This document shows, in pieces, positions 35,983-44,759 of a stretch of DNA of 64,000 nucleotides; position 1 is the stretch's first letter; every line of letters starts with the position of its first letter. The stretch spans positions 62,001-126,000 of the forward strand of contig NZ_LMXN01000016.1 in NCBI RefSeq assembly GCF_001442615.1. The letters are read 5' to 3'. The position numbers and the translations under genes were made by a program. A model generated the notes under the pieces. It saw only the letters and a list, made by a program, of their open reading frames with translations. It searched no databases and was not told the DNA's origin. The stretch comes from Algoriphagus resistens. GTDB taxonomy: Bacteria > Bacteroidota > Bacteroidia > Cytophagales > Cyclobacteriaceae.

Positions 35983-36996
35983 CTAATTTTTGTGGCCTTT
36001 AGGTTGATACTTCACTTCATTGGAAAGCTTACCCCCAGATGCTAATTCGTCCAAGTTCTGTAGTGTAGTTTCAGAAATATGTACCAGCGCCTCATTGGTA
36101 AGGAATGCCTGGTGTCCCGTAATTAGGACATTTGGGAATGTCATCAATCGTGCTATTTGCTCATCCTGAAGGATCTCTTCCGATCGGTTTTGAAAAAAGA
36201 GGTCTTCTTCTTGCTCATAAACATCAATTCCCAGATTTCCTACTTTTCTGCTTTTCAAGGCGTTAATAACTGCTTTCGAATCTATCAAGGCACCTCTGCT
36301 AGTATTGATCAATACTACGCCATCTTTCATGTGTGACAGTGTGTTTTCGTTGATCAGATGAAAGGTGTCAGCATTCAATGGGCAGTGAAGAGATATAATA
36401 TCACTTTCAGCTAATAGCTCTTCAAGCGGCATGTACCTTACACCCATTCTTTTGAGTTCTTCATTTTCATAGATGTCGTAGGCAAGGACCTTGCATCCCA
36501 TACCCAACATGATTTTGCAGAATGCCTTGCCTATCGCGCCTGTACCGATTACTCCAGTAGTCTTTCCATTAATATTGAATCCTGTGAGTCCTTCTATGGA
36601 ATAGTTATTGTCTCTCACACGATTATAAGCCTTGTGGGTTTTTCGGCTTAGTGTCATTAAAAGAGCTAGAGCGTGCTCAGCAACTGCTTCTGGACTATAG
36701 GCAGGCACACGGCATAATTTGATATCCAATTTTGCAGCCATTTTCAGGTCAACCTGATTATAACCAGCACATCTTAGGACAATGGCTTTGATGCCCATCT
36801 CATGGAGCTGATCCAGTATGGTTTCGTCCAGGCAATCATTTACAAATGTGCAGATTGCATCATGGCCTTTTGCAAGAGCTACCGTGTTTCTATCGAGTTT
36901 GGCCTCGAAATAGGTTACTTTGTGCTTGTAATCAGGCAGCAGATGATCGAAGCTCTGTCTGTCGTAGGATTTGGTACTGAAAAAGGCAACTCTCAT
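35983..36996 (-). CDS. ldhA: D-2-hydroxyacid dehydrogenase, LdhA-like (D-lactate dehydrogenase)
   Basis: 337 residues. Catalytic domain elements: VLRCAGYNQVD, then VPAYSPEAVAEHALAL, NAD-binding GVIGTGAIGKAFCK, the substrate Arg in NTSRGALID, Glu in DVYEQEE and the His of ITGHQAFLTNEA. The YSPEAVAEHA and DVYE-ED patterns are those of fermentative D-lactate dehydrogenases, reducing pyruvate with NADH. The start overlaps the stop of the upstream lipoprotein gene by 4 bases (ATGA), so they are co-translated, though no functional link is obvious. Confidence 0.87.
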   Translation of the reverse strand: MRVAFFSTKSYDRQSFDHLLPDYKHKVTYFEAKLDRNTVALAKGHDAICTFVNDCLDETILDQLHEMGIKAIVLRCAGYNQVDLKMAAKLDIKLCRVPAYSPEAVAEHALALLMTLSRKTHKAYNRVRDNNYSIEGLTGFNINGKTTGVIGTGAIGKAFCKIMLGMGCKVLAYDIYENEELKRMGVRYMPLEELLAESDIISLHCPLNADTFHLINENTLSHMKDGVVLINTSRGALIDSKAVINALKSRKVGNLGIDVYEQEEDLFFQNRSEEILQDEQIARLMTFPNVLITGHQAFLTNEALVHISETTLQNLDELASGGKLSNEVKYQPKGHKN

Positions 36997-38186
36997 GGCG
37001 ATTTTGAACGAAGTTGATAGATGGAAAAGCGAGTAAACTCTTCCTCAATTTCAGAATTTTCACGCTCTTGAACTAGAATTTTGTTGTCAGGGAGTGAAAG
37101 AACTAAACTCCCCACTATCCCTGCCAGCTCCTGTGGTACCTGTTTGCCATTTCGAAAAACCAATATCCTTTGTTCCTTCGTATCAAATTTCCCCACATAG
37201 GGTTTCTCTTCAGTATGTCTGCTGTCAAATTCTGCCTGGGTTATTCCCGTAAAATATTGTAAGATGTATATGGTATTACCCAAGTTAAAAAGCTTCTGAT
37301 TTCTTGCCGATAATCTGTTTAACGCGCTTGCACTTTCATCCGAAAAAGAAGTACCTACAGGAACGGGGGAATAGGTCTTGAATTCCGAATGAGAAATTGG
37401 AATAGATCTGTTCAATGAGAAATCCGGTAAATTATAGATTAGTATTTTTCTTTCTAAATCATGGACAAGCACCAATTCATTGCGCTCATGGTCGATAAAA
37501 AATGATTTCCCCATTAATTCGGTGTAGATGTTTTCTGTTGAATTATAAATAGAACTGGATTCGTAAGGAACGACACTTTTCACCGCACCGCTTTGTAGGT
37601 TTAGCTGATAAAAATTCTGAAGCGTATCTTTCCCTTCTTGGTCATGGATAAGATAAGTTGCCGTGAGGTAGTTGCTTGGCCCCACCAATAACTTAGTAGT
37701 GTCATTATTTTGAAAATATGGTGGTCTGCCCAGTGGCGTATTAGCGCGGATAGGAAGAGGGGACATGATTCTATGCTGATGTAAAATTCCGTAGTTTTTG
37801 TCATAGCTGATTACCTGAAAAGGCAATTCCACGATTCTTTGTCCGTCGGGACCAAAACCTAAACCTATTGGATTCCAGTTTCCATACAATCCAGGTCCAT
37901 CCCCTTTCTTATGTTCACGTGCTAGAATTTCCCCGTCTTCTGAAATCTCAAGGATATCATCTTCTGTAAGGGAATAGCCTAAGTAGATTTTTTCTTCCGG
38001 ACTATAGTCAAGAATATTTATTCTGGTAAAATTATTGACTTGAAAGGAATCTACTTTGACGATTTCATAGCTTATTTTATCAAGAGCTGAGGTGTCATTA
38101 GCACCATCATTTTTAGTGGTGCAGCCAGCAGTAAATAATAGGATTAATATGTAAACTATAAGGGTAGAACAATCGGGGTTTTTCAT
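36993..38186 (-). CDS. Lipoprotein with predicted 6-bladed beta-propeller
   Basis: 397 residues, lipoprotein signal with lipobox FTAGC. The remainder is beta-rich with repeated short blades (EISEDGEIL, GFGPDGQRIVELP, DLERKILIYNLPDF, KEQRILVFRNGK), the pattern of Bacteroidota 6-bladed propeller lipoproteins. The function is unknown. It is first in a two-gene minus-strand unit with ldhA. Confidence 0.7.
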   Translation of the reverse strand: MKNPDCSTLIVYILILLFTAGCTTKNDGANDTSALDKISYEIVKVDSFQVNNFTRINILDYSPEEKIYLGYSLTEDDILEISEDGEILAREHKKGDGPGLYGNWNPIGLGFGPDGQRIVELPFQVISYDKNYGILHQHRIMSPLPIRANTPLGRPPYFQNNDTTKLLVGPSNYLTATYLIHDQEGKDTLQNFYQLNLQSGAVKSVVPYESSSIYNSTENIYTELMGKSFFIDHERNELVLVHDLERKILIYNLPDFSLNRSIPISHSEFKTYSPVPVGTSFSDESASALNRLSARNQKLFNLGNTIYILQYFTGITQAEFDSRHTEEKPYVGKFDTKEQRILVFRNGKQVPQELAGIVGSLVLSLPDNKILVQERENSEIEEEFTRFSIYQLRSKSP

Positions 38187-38346
38187 TTTCGTATATTTCG
38201 TAGATCTACTAAATTTTCGTTTAATATAGATTGAATATTACAAAAAGCCTATTTTCTATAAATTATTTAGCGATGTGATTAGCAATTGCCAAGAGATTTA
38301 GAATTTTTTGATGAATCTCCCTAGATTGGCAAAAAATCAAACAACT

Positions 38347-38778
38347 ATGAAAAAACTTATTTACTTCCTTCCCTTACTTTTGGCATTCTCTTGTGCTCAA
38401 AAGGAAGAAAAAAATACCGAAAACGAAATCACAGAAGAAATACGAGAAGAACCTATGACTGCAAAACCTGATTCAGTACTACGACACAATGTTTTTTTTA
38501 GCTTCAAAGAAACGTCCTCACCAGAAGATATCCAATCAGTAGTGGATGCTTTCAGGAACCTTCAGAATGAAATAGAAGGAATCGAAAATTTTGAATGGGG
38601 TACAAATTCCAGTCCCGAAGGATTAAATCAGGGGTTGACTCATGCATTTGTTCTCACTTTCCATTCAGAAGAAGCGAGAGATGCCTATTTGCCCCACCCT
38701 GCTCATGCCGCGTTTGGTGAGATCCTTGGGCCTCATTTGGATAAGGTGACTGTGGTAGATTATTGGACAAGACCTTAG
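38347..38778 (+). CDS. Dabb (stress-response A/B barrel) domain lipoprotein
   Basis: 143 residues: lipoprotein signal MKKLIYFLPLLLAFSC, a charged linker rich in Glu/Lys, then a ferredoxin-like Dabb domain (RHNVFFSFKETSS, FEWGTNSSPEGLNQGLTHAFVLTF, YLPHPAHAAFGE, VVDYWTR). Dabb proteins are dimeric barrels, function mostly unknown, related to stress responses. The frame opens earlier at 38308-38311, but ATG 38347 puts the signal peptide at the N terminus. Its stop abuts the stop of the opposite-strand gene with no gap. Confidence 0.82.
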   Translation: MKKLIYFLPLLLAFSCAQKEEKNTENEITEEIREEPMTAKPDSVLRHNVFFSFKETSSPEDIQSVVDAFRNLQNEIEGIENFEWGTNSSPEGLNQGLTHAFVLTFHSEEARDAYLPHPAHAAFGEILGPHLDKVTVVDYWTRP

Positions 38779-39186
38779 CTATTGATCAAAGGGCAAAGCT
38801 GATCCATCAGTTTTGCCCGAATTATTTACAGTAAGGACTTCTGTCACCACGAAGTTACTAGTACCTCTCCACGGTAGCATTCCGTTATATTCTTTGTAGC
38901 GAAGTTCCACAAATTTACCAGAAGCTCTTTCCAGTTGCTCTGCTATCTCGCTGTCTACTACACTGAACCGAAACTCATTGCTCTGCAATCCACCTGCAGT
39001 CGGACTCTGAAAGCCTTCCTGAACTACCCTGCCTTCATAAGTTTTGAATACAACTCCTTTTTTCACGAAGTAATTCAAGCTTCCTGCTTTCACACCTTCT
39101 CCAAACACAAAGTAGAATTTGTACCAAAATATCCCAGCTAAAACTCCGATTAAAATAATACCGGCAATCCACGCGAATTTTTTCAT
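38779..39186 (-). CDS. Single-helix membrane protein, unknown function
   Basis: 135 residues: N-terminal membrane anchor (AWIAGIILIGVLAGIFWYKF), then a beta-rich domain (KAGSLNYFVKKGVVFKTYEGRVVQ, FRFSVVDSEIAEQL, FVELRYKEYNG). Similar short proteins are common in Bacteroidota and sometimes carry a misleading 6-phosphogluconate dehydrogenase label; nothing here supports that. It converges tail to tail with the Dabb gene. Confidence 0.7.
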   Translation of the reverse strand: MKKFAWIAGIILIGVLAGIFWYKFYFVFGEGVKAGSLNYFVKKGVVFKTYEGRVVQEGFQSPTAGGLQSNEFRFSVVDSEIAEQLERASGKFVELRYKEYNGMLPWRGTSNFVVTEVLTVNNSGKTDGSALPFDQ

Positions 39187-39413
39187 AACGAGAGAGAGTT
39201 TAGGTAAAGATAGAAATCGGCTTGATTTTTATTTTAAAAGTTATCAAAAAATATTATTTGTATCCGTTTAGCTGAACATTTGTACGTGGAGGTGATGCTA
39301 GAATTCAAATTTGGCAATTCCCTTTTTCTTAAATGGGGGTGGGCAGACTAGAACCAGGCATAATTCTAGTACATGCATGCTTACGGACACTCATAAAAAA
39401 TATTCCCTGTTGC

Positions 39414-40517
39414 TTAATTGACTAACCATAGGTAATCACCATATCCTGCAGATTCCATTTCTTCTTTGGGTATGAATTTCATTGCTGCTGAGTTCATACA
39501 ATAACGAAGGTTTGTTGGTTCAGGACCATCGTAGAATACATGCCCGACGTGGCTTTTGCCAAACTTACTTCGGACTTCCACTCTGAGCATACCTAGATCG
39601 TCGTCAGTCGGCTTTTCAAGTGCTCTGGCATCAATTGGCTTAGTGAAACTCGGCCACCCAGATCCTGATTCATATTTGTCTTTGGAACTGAAAAGAGGAG
39701 CTCCTGAGACAATGTCAACATAGATTCCTTCTTCATGATTGCCATTGTATTCATTCTGAAAGGACAATTCTGTGGCATCCTCCTGTGTTACTTCGTACTG
39801 TAAATCCGTTAACCTCTTTTTCAACTCAGATTTGGAAGGTGCAGGATATTTCTTGTCAGATAGTTCTGGCCAGTGGGCTTTGATGAATTTGTCTCTACCG
39901 GATCCATTTCTATACGCATAATAATCCGTGGGACTTTTCTTGTAGTAATCCTGATGATACTCTTCAGCGGGGTAGAAGTTGGTGTACTTGATCAGCGGAG
40001 TAGCAATAGGCTTGTCGAATTTTCCGGACTTGTCCAACAATTTCTTAGATTCTTCAGCAACTGTTTTCTGAGTAGCGTCATGATAGAAAATTGCAGATTC
40101 GTATTGAGAACCCCGGTCATAAAATGAGCCTCCCACGTCCGTTGGATCATACGTTTGCCAGAATATATCCACCAATTCAGAGTAACTAATTACTTCAGGG
40201 TCAAATGTGATTTGGACGGATTCTCTATGAGATGTTCTGCCATTGGATACTTCGCTATAGGTAGGGTTCTTTTCCTTACCGCCGGCATATCCAGAAATCA
40301 CAGTAATAATTCCGTCGATTCCTTCAAAAGGTGCCTCTACACACCAGAAACATCCGCCGGCAAAAGTCGCTAATTCAGTTTTCCCTTGATAATTAGCGAG
40401 TTTGTCCACATCTGCCGAATTGATTTCGCTATTACCTGTTGGGGTATTACCGCAGGCGAAGGTTATTCCAAGCAGTAATCCTATTGCTGATAAAATAAGT
40501 TTATTTGATTGAAGCAT
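39414..40517 (-). CDS. msrAB: Fused methionine sulfoxide reductase MsrA-MsrB, lipoprotein
   Basis: 367 residues. Lipoprotein signal ends ITFAC. MsrA domain: GGCFWCVE with catalytic Cys56, GYAGG, YHQDYY. MsrB domain (about 230-367): SGSGWPSF, HVGHVFYDGP and catalytic Cys340 in RYCMNSAAM. The MsrB part lacks the CxxC pairs that bind zinc in many members (GIYVDIVSGAPLF where they would be). It repairs oxidised methionine in exported proteins, fitting an envelope location. It has its own unit. Confidence 0.93.
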   Translation of the reverse strand: MLQSNKLILSAIGLLLGITFACGNTPTGNSEINSADVDKLANYQGKTELATFAGGCFWCVEAPFEGIDGIITVISGYAGGKEKNPTYSEVSNGRTSHRESVQITFDPEVISYSELVDIFWQTYDPTDVGGSFYDRGSQYESAIFYHDATQKTVAEESKKLLDKSGKFDKPIATPLIKYTNFYPAEEYHQDYYKKSPTDYYAYRNGSGRDKFIKAHWPELSDKKYPAPSKSELKKRLTDLQYEVTQEDATELSFQNEYNGNHEEGIYVDIVSGAPLFSSKDKYESGSGWPSFTKPIDARALEKPTDDDLGMLRVEVRSKFGKSHVGHVFYDGPEPTNLRYCMNSAAMKFIPKEEMESAGYGDYLWLVN

Positions 40518-41025
40518 GACTTTGGTTCCTTTTTTAATTTTGAGAATTTTGGCCTCTTAATAGGTCAATTTAGCAATTCTACTTTTAGGGAGTAAGCTAA
40601 AATACGAGCACTAGGTGTTCTTGGTTTGACCTCCAGCATGTATTATTTGAGAAAATTAGAATAAACTGATGACCGGGTCTAGTGAGAGCCATTATTCAAT
40701 AGTTATCATTGGATGTACCTATCAAGTGATGGTTCAACAATAAGCCTAGGGTTTTAGATTAAAAGCTAATCTAAATTAAAATAATTCCTCAAAGTTCATT
40801 TTCAAGACTCTCACGCATTTACATTAGGTTCTATCAAGACAGGTTTTGAATAAAATGAAGCTTAAGGTGCACGCTATTTCATTTCACGTATTCCTGGCTT
40901 TTGGGGAGAAATTGTCTTTGCAATCACTCTGTTTATCCTAAATACTAAGTTCACAAAAAAAGCCAGCGGATTGTATTCAGATGAATTCAATCCGCTGGTT
41001 TAAATTTCTTGTAGAGTTGTAACTT
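40518..41025. other. Intergenic region, no gene seen
   Basis: About 500 bases with many stops in all frames. It contains a perfect 9-bp hairpin TTTAGATTA-AAAGC-TAATCTAAA (40753-40775) without a T-run, and the terminator of the SGNH gene at the far end. Nothing else was recognised. Confidence 0.5.
40955..40998 (-). terminator. Rho-independent terminator of the SGNH hydrolase gene
   Basis: CCAGCGGATTG (40963-40973) and CAATCCGCTGG (40988-40998) form a perfect 11-bp stem, extendable inside by ATTC/GAAT; seven A precede it on the + strand, giving a T-run for the minus strand. Confidence 0.88.
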
Positions 41026-41682
41026 TTACTTCAAAAAGGGCGTGAAAATCTCTTTCCAAAGAGCGTATCCTTTTTCATTCATATGGAGGTTGTCTTCTAT
41101 AAAAATATCTGATCTAGGATTGCCTGAATCATCGAGCATGATATCCCAGACATTCACAATATTTACATTATCATGTGTAGTGGCATATTGTCTAATCAGG
41201 TCGTTCAATGCCTCATAGGACGCTTTTTTGTCCCAGCGGGAAGGACTTGGTTTAGCCGCAATCAGATTCACAATTGTATTTGGATACATTTGGTGGATTT
41301 GAGTGACCAAATCATCAAAATTTGCCATGATTGTGGATACTTCCTGACCTGCATTGATATCGTTGTCACCTTCGTAGATGAAGACTTTGGATGGTTCGAA
41401 TCGAAGCACAGTTTTATCTATGTGAATCAAAAGTTGATCTGCGCGAGATCCACCAAAAGCTGAGTTGATAATAGCTACATTTGGAAATTGTTCCTGAAGA
41501 TTTTTCCACATTCTCACACTGGAACTTCCGGTGAAAACTGCACTTCCCTTTTCCCAGCCGGCATCATCTATCTCTTTCGCACGTTTATTTACTTCCTCCT
41601 GGAAGGGAACGTCCTGAGAAAAGCTGAATTGTATGGCTGAAAGAAACAGGAAAGAAAGGAGTATGGATTTGTATGTTTTCAT
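41026..41682 (-). CDS. SGNH/GDSL-family hydrolase, exported
   Basis: 218 residues with a signal peptide (ILLSFLFLSAIQFSFSQ). SGNH blocks: Ser in FTGSSSVRMW (block I), NSAFGGSRADQ (block II Gly), YEGDNDINAG (block III Asn) and DNLHMNEKGYALW (block V Asp/His). Such enzymes are esterases, often deacetylating surface carbohydrates; no substrate can be assigned. It is a stand-alone gene with a strong terminator. Confidence 0.87.
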   Translation of the reverse strand: MKTYKSILLSFLFLSAIQFSFSQDVPFQEEVNKRAKEIDDAGWEKGSAVFTGSSSVRMWKNLQEQFPNVAIINSAFGGSRADQLLIHIDKTVLRFEPSKVFIYEGDNDINAGQEVSTIMANFDDLVTQIHQMYPNTIVNLIAAKPSPSRWDKKASYEALNDLIRQYATTHDNVNIVNVWDIMLDDSGNPRSDIFIEDNLHMNEKGYALWKEIFTPFLK

Positions 41683-41982
41683 AACTTAAATATAAGAATG
41701 TGACCTATGAAATGTGAAATTCTTTTTCCTCATATTCTTTTTCCTCGATATCCTGGACAGAAATGATCAGTTAAAGTCCGGTTACGGACAGTTCGGTCAT
41801 TCCAGAAGGATTGTCCGCGGATTGGGAATAAACTCTTTTCGTAACATTTTTTCGCGTAATTAGGAGTGTGGAGGCCGGTTTTTTGAAATTTAGTCACAAA
41901 CCGCTGACTGGGTTGAGGTCCTCATCTTTTTTGGAGGAGTTTTAGCGTTATCTATTTACTCAGATCAACCTAATTTCCCCAC
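41683..41982. other. Divergent intergenic region
   Basis: 300 bases between two genes pointing away from each other. A short hairpin GTCCG-GTTA-CGGAC lies near 41776. No clear TAnnTTTG element was seen for either gene. Confidence 0.4.
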
Positions 41983-43098
41983 ATGGAGCACATTACTCGT
42001 TTTTTCTGGTTTTGTAGTGGAGCTAATTTCTCTCTGCTCAAGAGGTCACCAACTGAATCCAATAAATATATAGGCATCGGTGCTACAGTATTTTTCACTG
42101 GAGTTCTGGCTGCTTTGGCAGCGGGGTATGCTTTGTTTACGGTTTTCCAGTCGGTATGGCCGGCGATATTCTTTGGCTTGCTATGGGGACTGATGATTTT
42201 TAATCTGGACCGATTTATTGTATCCAGTATGCGGAAAAAGGAAAATTCCTGGTCCGAATGGAAATTGGCTATACCTAGACTAGTATTGGCGGTTTTGTTA
42301 GCTCTAGTGATTTCCAAGCCATTGGAAATCAAAATGTTCGAAAGGGAAATTGATCGGAAGATAGATGAAAAAAGGACTGAATTTATTACAGAGTCCAAAG
42401 TTAATCTGGCTAAGGGTTTTCCAGAAATTCGGGAATTGGAAGCTAAAATAGACACGCTGAAGGCAGAAGTGACTGATTTTGTAGCCTATCGTGATCAGCT
42501 TCAAGACGAATATGATGCAGAACGATTTGGGGAGAAAACCACAAGTACAAGTGGAATTGTTGGTCTGGGAAGTAACGCCAAAAAGAAAGAGCAACAACTC
42601 GATGCTGCTCAAGCGACGTTGGATGATTTAGTAGAGAGGAATCAGATTAGAATTGATACCCTGGAAGCTCAGATCCGTGAATTTGTAGCTTTGCGTCAAC
42701 GGGAATTTGAAAAACAGCAACCAGGGATCGAGGGGTTTGACGGATTGGCGGCTAGGATGGATGCTTTGGATTCCTTAACTGAAGAAAGCTCAGCAATGGC
42801 AATGGCCAATATTTTCATCATGTTGCTTTTTGTAGCTATCGAAACTGCACCCATCTTTGTGAAATTGATCTCACCACGTGGGCCTTATGATGAGTATTTG
42901 GAACTTCATGAAGATAAAGTTAGGCTTTTCAAAGGTGAAAAATGGACTTTTGCCAAGGGAGAATCTGAAGCTAGAGTAGGTTATTTTCAAGACACCCACT
43001 TTTATGCAACGGATCTTCAGAAGGAGAAAACCAATCGAAAAAATAAGGCTCAAGCTGATGCTGAAATAGCCAAGATTGATTCGGAATTTAAGGTTTAG
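41983..43098 (+). CDS. DUF4407 membrane protein
   Basis: 371 residues. Two helix pairs near the N terminus (about 28-72 and 90-108), a long charged segment with coiled-coil character (about 115-265: IRELEAKIDTLKAEV, QQLDAAQATLDDLV, IDTLEAQIREFVALRQREFE) and another helix at about 268-288 (AMANIFIMLLFVAIETAPIFV), then a charged tail. The N terminus RFFWFCSGAN and NLDRFIVSSMRK are typical of DUF4407. Function is unknown. The coiled coil suggests a partner-binding or scaffold role. Confidence 0.85.
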   Translation: MEHITRFFWFCSGANFSLLKRSPTESNKYIGIGATVFFTGVLAALAAGYALFTVFQSVWPAIFFGLLWGLMIFNLDRFIVSSMRKKENSWSEWKLAIPRLVLAVLLALVISKPLEIKMFEREIDRKIDEKRTEFITESKVNLAKGFPEIRELEAKIDTLKAEVTDFVAYRDQLQDEYDAERFGEKTTSTSGIVGLGSNAKKKEQQLDAAQATLDDLVERNQIRIDTLEAQIREFVALRQREFEKQQPGIEGFDGLAARMDALDSLTEESSAMAMANIFIMLLFVAIETAPIFVKLISPRGPYDEYLELHEDKVRLFKGEKWTFAKGESEARVGYFQDTHFYATDLQKEKTNRKNKAQADAEIAKIDSEFKV

Positions 43099-43170
43099 CA
43101 GTTTTTGGGTGTGTTGGTTTATATAGGGTATGATTACTAGTGTCTGATTTTTAGTGTATTGCAAAAAAAG

Positions 43171-43225
43171 TGGCTTATTAGATAAGTTTTACGTATAAAA
43201 AAAAATATATACGTAATAAAGCCAA
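43171..43225. promoter_or_regulatory. Nested palindrome before the toxin-antitoxin operon, likely operator
   Basis: TTACGTATA (43189-43197) and TATACGTAA (43208-43216) form a perfect inverted repeat around an A-rich spacer; an outer pair GGCTTATTA / TAATAAAGCC (one extra base) encloses it. It ends a few bases before the antitoxin ATG, where autoregulation by antitoxin would act. Confidence 0.55.
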
Positions 43226-43230
43226 CGGTT

Positions 43231-43485
43231 ATGGATGCGAAAGTCACACTATCATTTAACAAAGATGTAATAGATCGGGCGAAGTCTTTTGCCGAAGAAA
43301 ACAGCATCAGTCTTTCTAGGTTGACAGAATATCTCTATTCCAAGATTACCTCTAAAAACTACAAGTCTCTTGAGGAGTTACCCGTTTCTGATTGGGTTGA
43401 TTTTGTCGCTGAGGGCAGAGTCGAATACCGAAAATCTCAAACTAGAAAAGAGTTGAAAGATGGGTTTTTCTCGTCCAAGAAATGA
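43231..43485 (+). CDS. Antitoxin, DUF6364-like ribbon-helix-helix family
   Basis: 84 residues. The N terminus KVTLSFNKDVIDRAKSFAEENSIS has the beta strand and helix of ribbon-helix-helix DNA-binding proteins, followed by LSRLTEYLYSKIT; the C-terminal tail is charged and would wrap the toxin. It overlaps the PIN gene by 4 bases (ATGA), and a palindrome precedes it, both typical for a type II system with autorepression. Confidence 0.82.
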   Translation: MDAKVTLSFNKDVIDRAKSFAEENSISLSRLTEYLYSKITSKNYKSLEELPVSDWVDFVAEGRVEYRKSQTRKELKDGFFSSKK

Positions 43486-43898
43486 GGATTTTCCTTGATG
43501 CGAATATCTTGGTCTCTGTCTTGAACAAGGAATACCCTTTATTTCCGATTTCTTCGCGGGTATTTAGTTTGGCTGACCGCTCTGGGATCAGTCTTTACAC
43601 TTCTCCAATTTGTCTCGCAATAGCATTTTACTTTTCTGAAAAGAAATCTGATTCCGATATTGCGAAGCTGAAGATCGAAATGCTGTCCAAAAAGATTTCA
43701 ATGACTGTGGTGGATCAAATGGTTTGTGATCATATGTTATCTGACCGGCAAGTGCAGGATTTTGAAGATGGCTTGAAGTATTACTCTGCTTTGGGAAGTG
43801 ATTGTGAAGTCATCGTAACAGAAGATTTGGGTGGGTTTTACTATTCCAAAATACCTGTGCTGGGATGTGAGGATTTTTTGAAGGAATATATCTTTTGA
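43482..43898 (+). CDS. PIN-domain toxin (VapC-like RNase)
   Basis: 138 residues. Acidic metal site residues: Asp in FLDANILV (residue 5), the acidic pair in DFEDGLKYYSA (about 104-106) and Asp in VTEDLGGF (about 123). PIN toxins cut RNA, often tRNA. It is coupled to the antitoxin upstream by ATGA. The fold and operon are clear; the RNA target is unknown. Confidence 0.85.
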   Translation: MRIFLDANILVSVLNKEYPLFPISSRVFSLADRSGISLYTSPICLAIAFYFSEKKSDSDIAKLKIEMLSKKISMTVVDQMVCDHMLSDRQVQDFEDGLKYYSALGSDCEVIVTEDLGGFYYSKIPVLGCEDFLKEYIF

Positions 43899-43905
43899 CT
43901 ACTTT

Positions 43906-44667
43906 TTAGTTCGTCTGAGTTTTTTTCACTACCACATCCAGTTGATCCATTGTACGGCTTACAGATTTCCATTCTGCAAAACCGACTATTTTCACCATAA
44001 ATAATAAGAATTTCCCTGGATTGATCAACTTGTTGGCGAGTCTGGCAATGTTTATGTCCCGCTCACTAATAGAGGCGATTCGATCTTCGCACCCGTGATA
44101 TTCACCGGCGTATTTCCAGGCACCATCCCGTGCAAGCTGTATGGAGAAATTGAGGAGCATTTCATCGCGGCCTTTTGCCAAGGGAATTAACCAGCCAAAT
44201 ATTGGAGACACGTTGCCGATGTTGGTTTTGACACCTTCTACCAATTCTGAAAGAACCGCATTGATTTTATTGAAGTCGTTCTGAATGCCTGCGATAGGCT
44301 GCGTTCCCATTGTATCCGCAGCTGATATCCCAAGGTCCAAATTGATGTGTGCGTTGATACCAAGGAACAAGTGCTGCAGTACCAGGTATTTACTGGTCTT
44401 GCTTGCTTCAAATGCTAAAAACCAGCTTTCAGTAGGCTTCTGGCCATTTTTCCAAGAATCGTAAGCGTTAATAAATCTACTTGCAAAAAGCACATCCAAC
44501 TTTTCCATTCTTGGATTGTCTTCAAATTCCCGGACCAGGATGCCATCACGAATTCTGCGTGTCACTTGCCTATAAAGGATGGAAAAATAACCTATGCGAG
44601 ACTGATTGCTTTTACACTCAGCTACAATTTGATCCATTCGGACCAGTACCTCATCTATCGTTTTCAT
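43906..44667 (-). CDS. DUF5995 family protein
   Basis: 253 residues, largely helical, soluble. Family landmark: QHLFLGINAHINLDLGISAA around residue 120, with histidines that may bind metal; other conserved-looking blocks are SRFINAYDSW and ARDGAWKYAGE. Function is unknown. Three copies of the 92-nt leader element stand head to tail directly before its ATG, which is the strongest sign of special regulation. Confidence 0.8.
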   Translation of the reverse strand: MKTIDEVLVRMDQIVAECKSNQSRIGYFSILYRQVTRRIRDGILVREFEDNPRMEKLDVLFASRFINAYDSWKNGQKPTESWFLAFEASKTSKYLVLQHLFLGINAHINLDLGISAADTMGTQPIAGIQNDFNKINAVLSELVEGVKTNIGNVSPIFGWLIPLAKGRDEMLLNFSIQLARDGAWKYAGEYHGCEDRIASISERDINIARLANKLINPGKFLLFMVKIVGFAEWKSVSRTMDQLDVVVKKTQTN

Positions 44668-44759
44668 ATGATTATAATTTGTCTTTTAAGGGCCATATGG
44701 AATCTCGCATGCATTATAATCATCCCAGTGTGTGACATTTTCGTCATGCTCGATTTCAT
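44668..44759 (-). repeat. Leader repeat element, copy 3 (92 nt), adjoining the DUF5995 start
   Basis: On the minus strand: ATGAAATCGAGCATG (44759-44745), core CACACACTGGGATGATTA, right arm CATGCGAGATTCCAT (44711-44697), tail ending ATAATCAT at the gene ATG (44667). Arms pair at 12 of 15 positions, with a tandem G.A/A.G in the middle. The small inner hairpin reads TGACG-AAAA-TGTCA, a paired change relative to copy 1. Confidence 0.82.

Noticed and set aside
38779..39186. 6-phosphogluconate dehydrogenase
   Set aside because: Proteins like this sometimes bear that label, but there is no Rossmann motif and the length is far too short.
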